Below, one piece after another: positions 5,040-6,112 of a stretch of DNA of 6,112 nt (the first letter of the stretch is position 1; each line of letters starts with the position of its first letter). A program made the position numbers and the translations under genes. Origin of the DNA: a bacterium (lineage in GTDB: Bacteria; Patescibacteriota; Patescibacteriia; UBA1558; S5-K13); NCBI GenBank assembly GCA_021106915.1, contig JAIOTH010000091.1, positions 1-6,112 on the forward strand, read 5' to 3'. The notes below the pieces were generated by a model that did not search any database, was not told the origin of the DNA, and saw only the letters and a program-made list of their open reading frames with translations.

Positions 5040-6112
5040 AATTACTCATTTGTACTCAAAAGGTAGATAGAGGTGACGCTATTCTTGGATTTTTTCATGG
5101 ATGGATTTTAGAATTTGCTAAATATTGTGATAAATTAACGATAATATGCTTAGAAAAAGGTTCATCCAGTGGAATGCGAAGCAATTTTTCTGAAAGAAAA
5201 ATTATTCCACAGGATAAATATGATTTACCAGAAAATGTTCGAGTTTTATCTTTAGGTAAAGAAAAAAAAGTTGGTAGATTTAGGTATATTTTAAGATTTT
5301 TTAAGTATATTTGGAAATACAGGAATGACTATAATAGTGTTTTGGTGCATATGAATAAAGAATATGTTTTATTAGGTGGTGTTTTTTGGAAGATATTTAA
5401 TAAAAAAATAGCTCTATGGTATAATCATATTTATGGTGATTTAGGAGCAAGGATTGCTGGTTTTTTATCTAATAATATATTTTTTACATCTAAATTTTCT
5501 TTTTTTTCGAAATGGAAAAAATCTGAAATAATGCCAGCAGGAATAGATACAAAAATATTTAAAAAAGATACTAAAATTGAGAAAACTAAAAGATCTATTT
5601 TATCTTTGGGTAGAATTTCTCCAGTAAAAAATTTACATATTTTACTCCAGGCTCTGAATCAACTAGATGAAGATGGAATTGATTTTGTTTTAAGTATTGC
5701 TGGTTCTTTTGAATCAACAGACAAAAAATATTTTGATGAAATTAGTGACCTTTCCAAGAAATTAGTATCAAAAAATAAGATTAAATTTTTAGGTGAAATA
5801 TCAAACTATGGAACTCCAAAAATTTATAATCAAAATGAAATTTTTATTAATCTGACTAATTCGGGGTCGATGGACAAAACAATATTAGAGGCTATGTCTT
5901 GTGAATCATTGGTATTATTAAGTAATGAATCTTTTAAAGGGCAAATTTCAAATTTTTTATTTTTTAAAGAGAAAGATATAGAAAATTTAAAAAAGAAGTT
6001 GATTGATTTATTGAATTTGCAAGATATAGAAAGAAATAAAATTAATGCAGAATTAAGAGAATATGTTATTCAAAATCATAGTTTATCTAGTTTAATTAAT
6101 AAAATTATGAAA
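5015..6112 (+). CDS. GT4-family glycosyltransferase, 3' end outside the window
   Basis: An open frame of 366 codons reaches the last base with no stop. The first ATG (5015-5017) is the earliest possible start, because TAA lies in frame at 5006-5008; it overlaps the preceding gene by 25 bases. The protein is a GT-B glycosyltransferase. KIKLLICTQKVDRGD opens the acceptor domain, MPAGID (173-178) is the hinge, and SLGRISPVKN (197-206; R200, K205) is the donor diphosphate site. In SGSMDKTILEAM (283-294), E292 is kept but the first acid of E-x7-E is replaced by G284; the S-M-D-K variant is, as I recall, a recurring GT4 subgroup. Residues about 50-68 look inserted between LEKG and YDLPENVRVLSLGKE and coincide with a strongly structured element. 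The end (QNHSLSSLINKIMK) looks like a GT4 terminus, so only a few codons are probably missing. Confidence 0.85.
   Translation, partial: MEESNKKIKLLICTQKVDRGDAILGFFHGWILEFAKYCDKLTIICLEKGSSSGMRSNFSERKIIPQDKYDLPENVRVLSLGKEKKVGRFRYILRFFKYIWKYRNDYNSVLVHMNKEYVLLGGVFWKIFNKKIALWYNHIYGDLGARIAGFLSNNIFFTSKFSFFSKWKKSEIMPAGIDTKIFKKDTKIEKTKRSILSLGRISPVKNLHILLQALNQLDEDGIDFVLSIAGSFESTDKKYFDEISDLSKKLVSKNKIKFLGEISNYGTPKIYNQNEIFINLTNSGSMDKTILEAMSCESLVLLSNESFKGQISNFLFFKEKDIENLKKKLIDLLNLQDIERNKINAELREYVIQNHSLSSLINKIMK
5164..5215. repeat. 52-base element foldable as a complete three-way junction, inside a glycosyltransferase gene
   Basis: The outer stem pairs ATCCAGTGGAAT (5164-5175) with ATTCCACAGGAT (5204-5215): 12 positions, one A:A mismatch (5168/5211). 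Between the arms lie exactly two hairpins with no spare bases. GCGAAGC (5176-5182) is known from DNA biophysics as an exceptionally stable mini-hairpin with a GAA loop. The second is AATTTTTCT-GAA-AGAAAAATT (5183-5203), a perfect 9-base stem also closed by GAA. The element is read in frame as residues about 50-67, which appear additional to the family. This is probably a small mobile or dispersed palindromic element; no other copy is in the window. Confidence 0.72.

Overview
The window is a very AT-rich (roughly 70% A+T by eye), single-strand sugar-transfer locus: five consecutive plus-strand genes, no RNA genes and no minus-strand genes that I can support. The composition, the run of small unrelated-looking GT4 glycosyltransferases, the lack of Shine-Dalgarno sequences, the ATGA overlaps and the small palindromic GC-rich repeats inside genes together suggest a Patescibacteria (CPR) genome. 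That placement is inference from style; no phylogenetic marker is present.

Layout. 1-1560 encodes a UDP-glucuronate decarboxylase (UDP-xylose synthase) type short-chain dehydrogenase/reductase, fused in frame to about 200 residues that look like the N-terminal half of a GT4 glycosyltransferase. An 83-base AT-rich gap (1561-1643) holds a short inverted repeat. 1644-2708 is a GT4 enzyme whose C-terminal 42 residues are displaced into another frame by an apparent one-base deletion near 2692-2695; the restored gene would end at 2824. 2821-3939 and 3936-5039 are two further GT4 enzymes joined by ATGA overlaps. 5015 to the window end is a fifth reading frame, a GT4 enzyme that overlaps its predecessor by 25 bases and has no stop inside the window.

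How they work together (inference): the first gene would supply UDP-xylose, or at least decarboxylate a UDP-sugar acid. The successive retaining GT4 enzymes would then build a short cell-surface or exopolysaccharide oligosaccharide at the inner face of the membrane. The close overlaps suggest one transcript, at least from 1644 onward.

The most unusual content is a set of small palindromic elements inside the glycosyltransferase coding sequences, all tolerated as extra peptide. One GC-rich palindrome occurs at 2247-2276 and again at 4444-4473 (25 of 30 bases identical), read in different frames but sitting in the same inter-domain linker of two different enzymes. A second palindrome lies at 2425-2444. 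A third element, at 5164-5215, can be drawn as a complete three-way junction in which every base is in a stem or a GAA triloop. These look like dispersed miniature elements that colonise protein-coding genes. Also notable are the decarboxylase/half-glycosyltransferase fusion and its clear similarity to the N-terminal half of the next gene.
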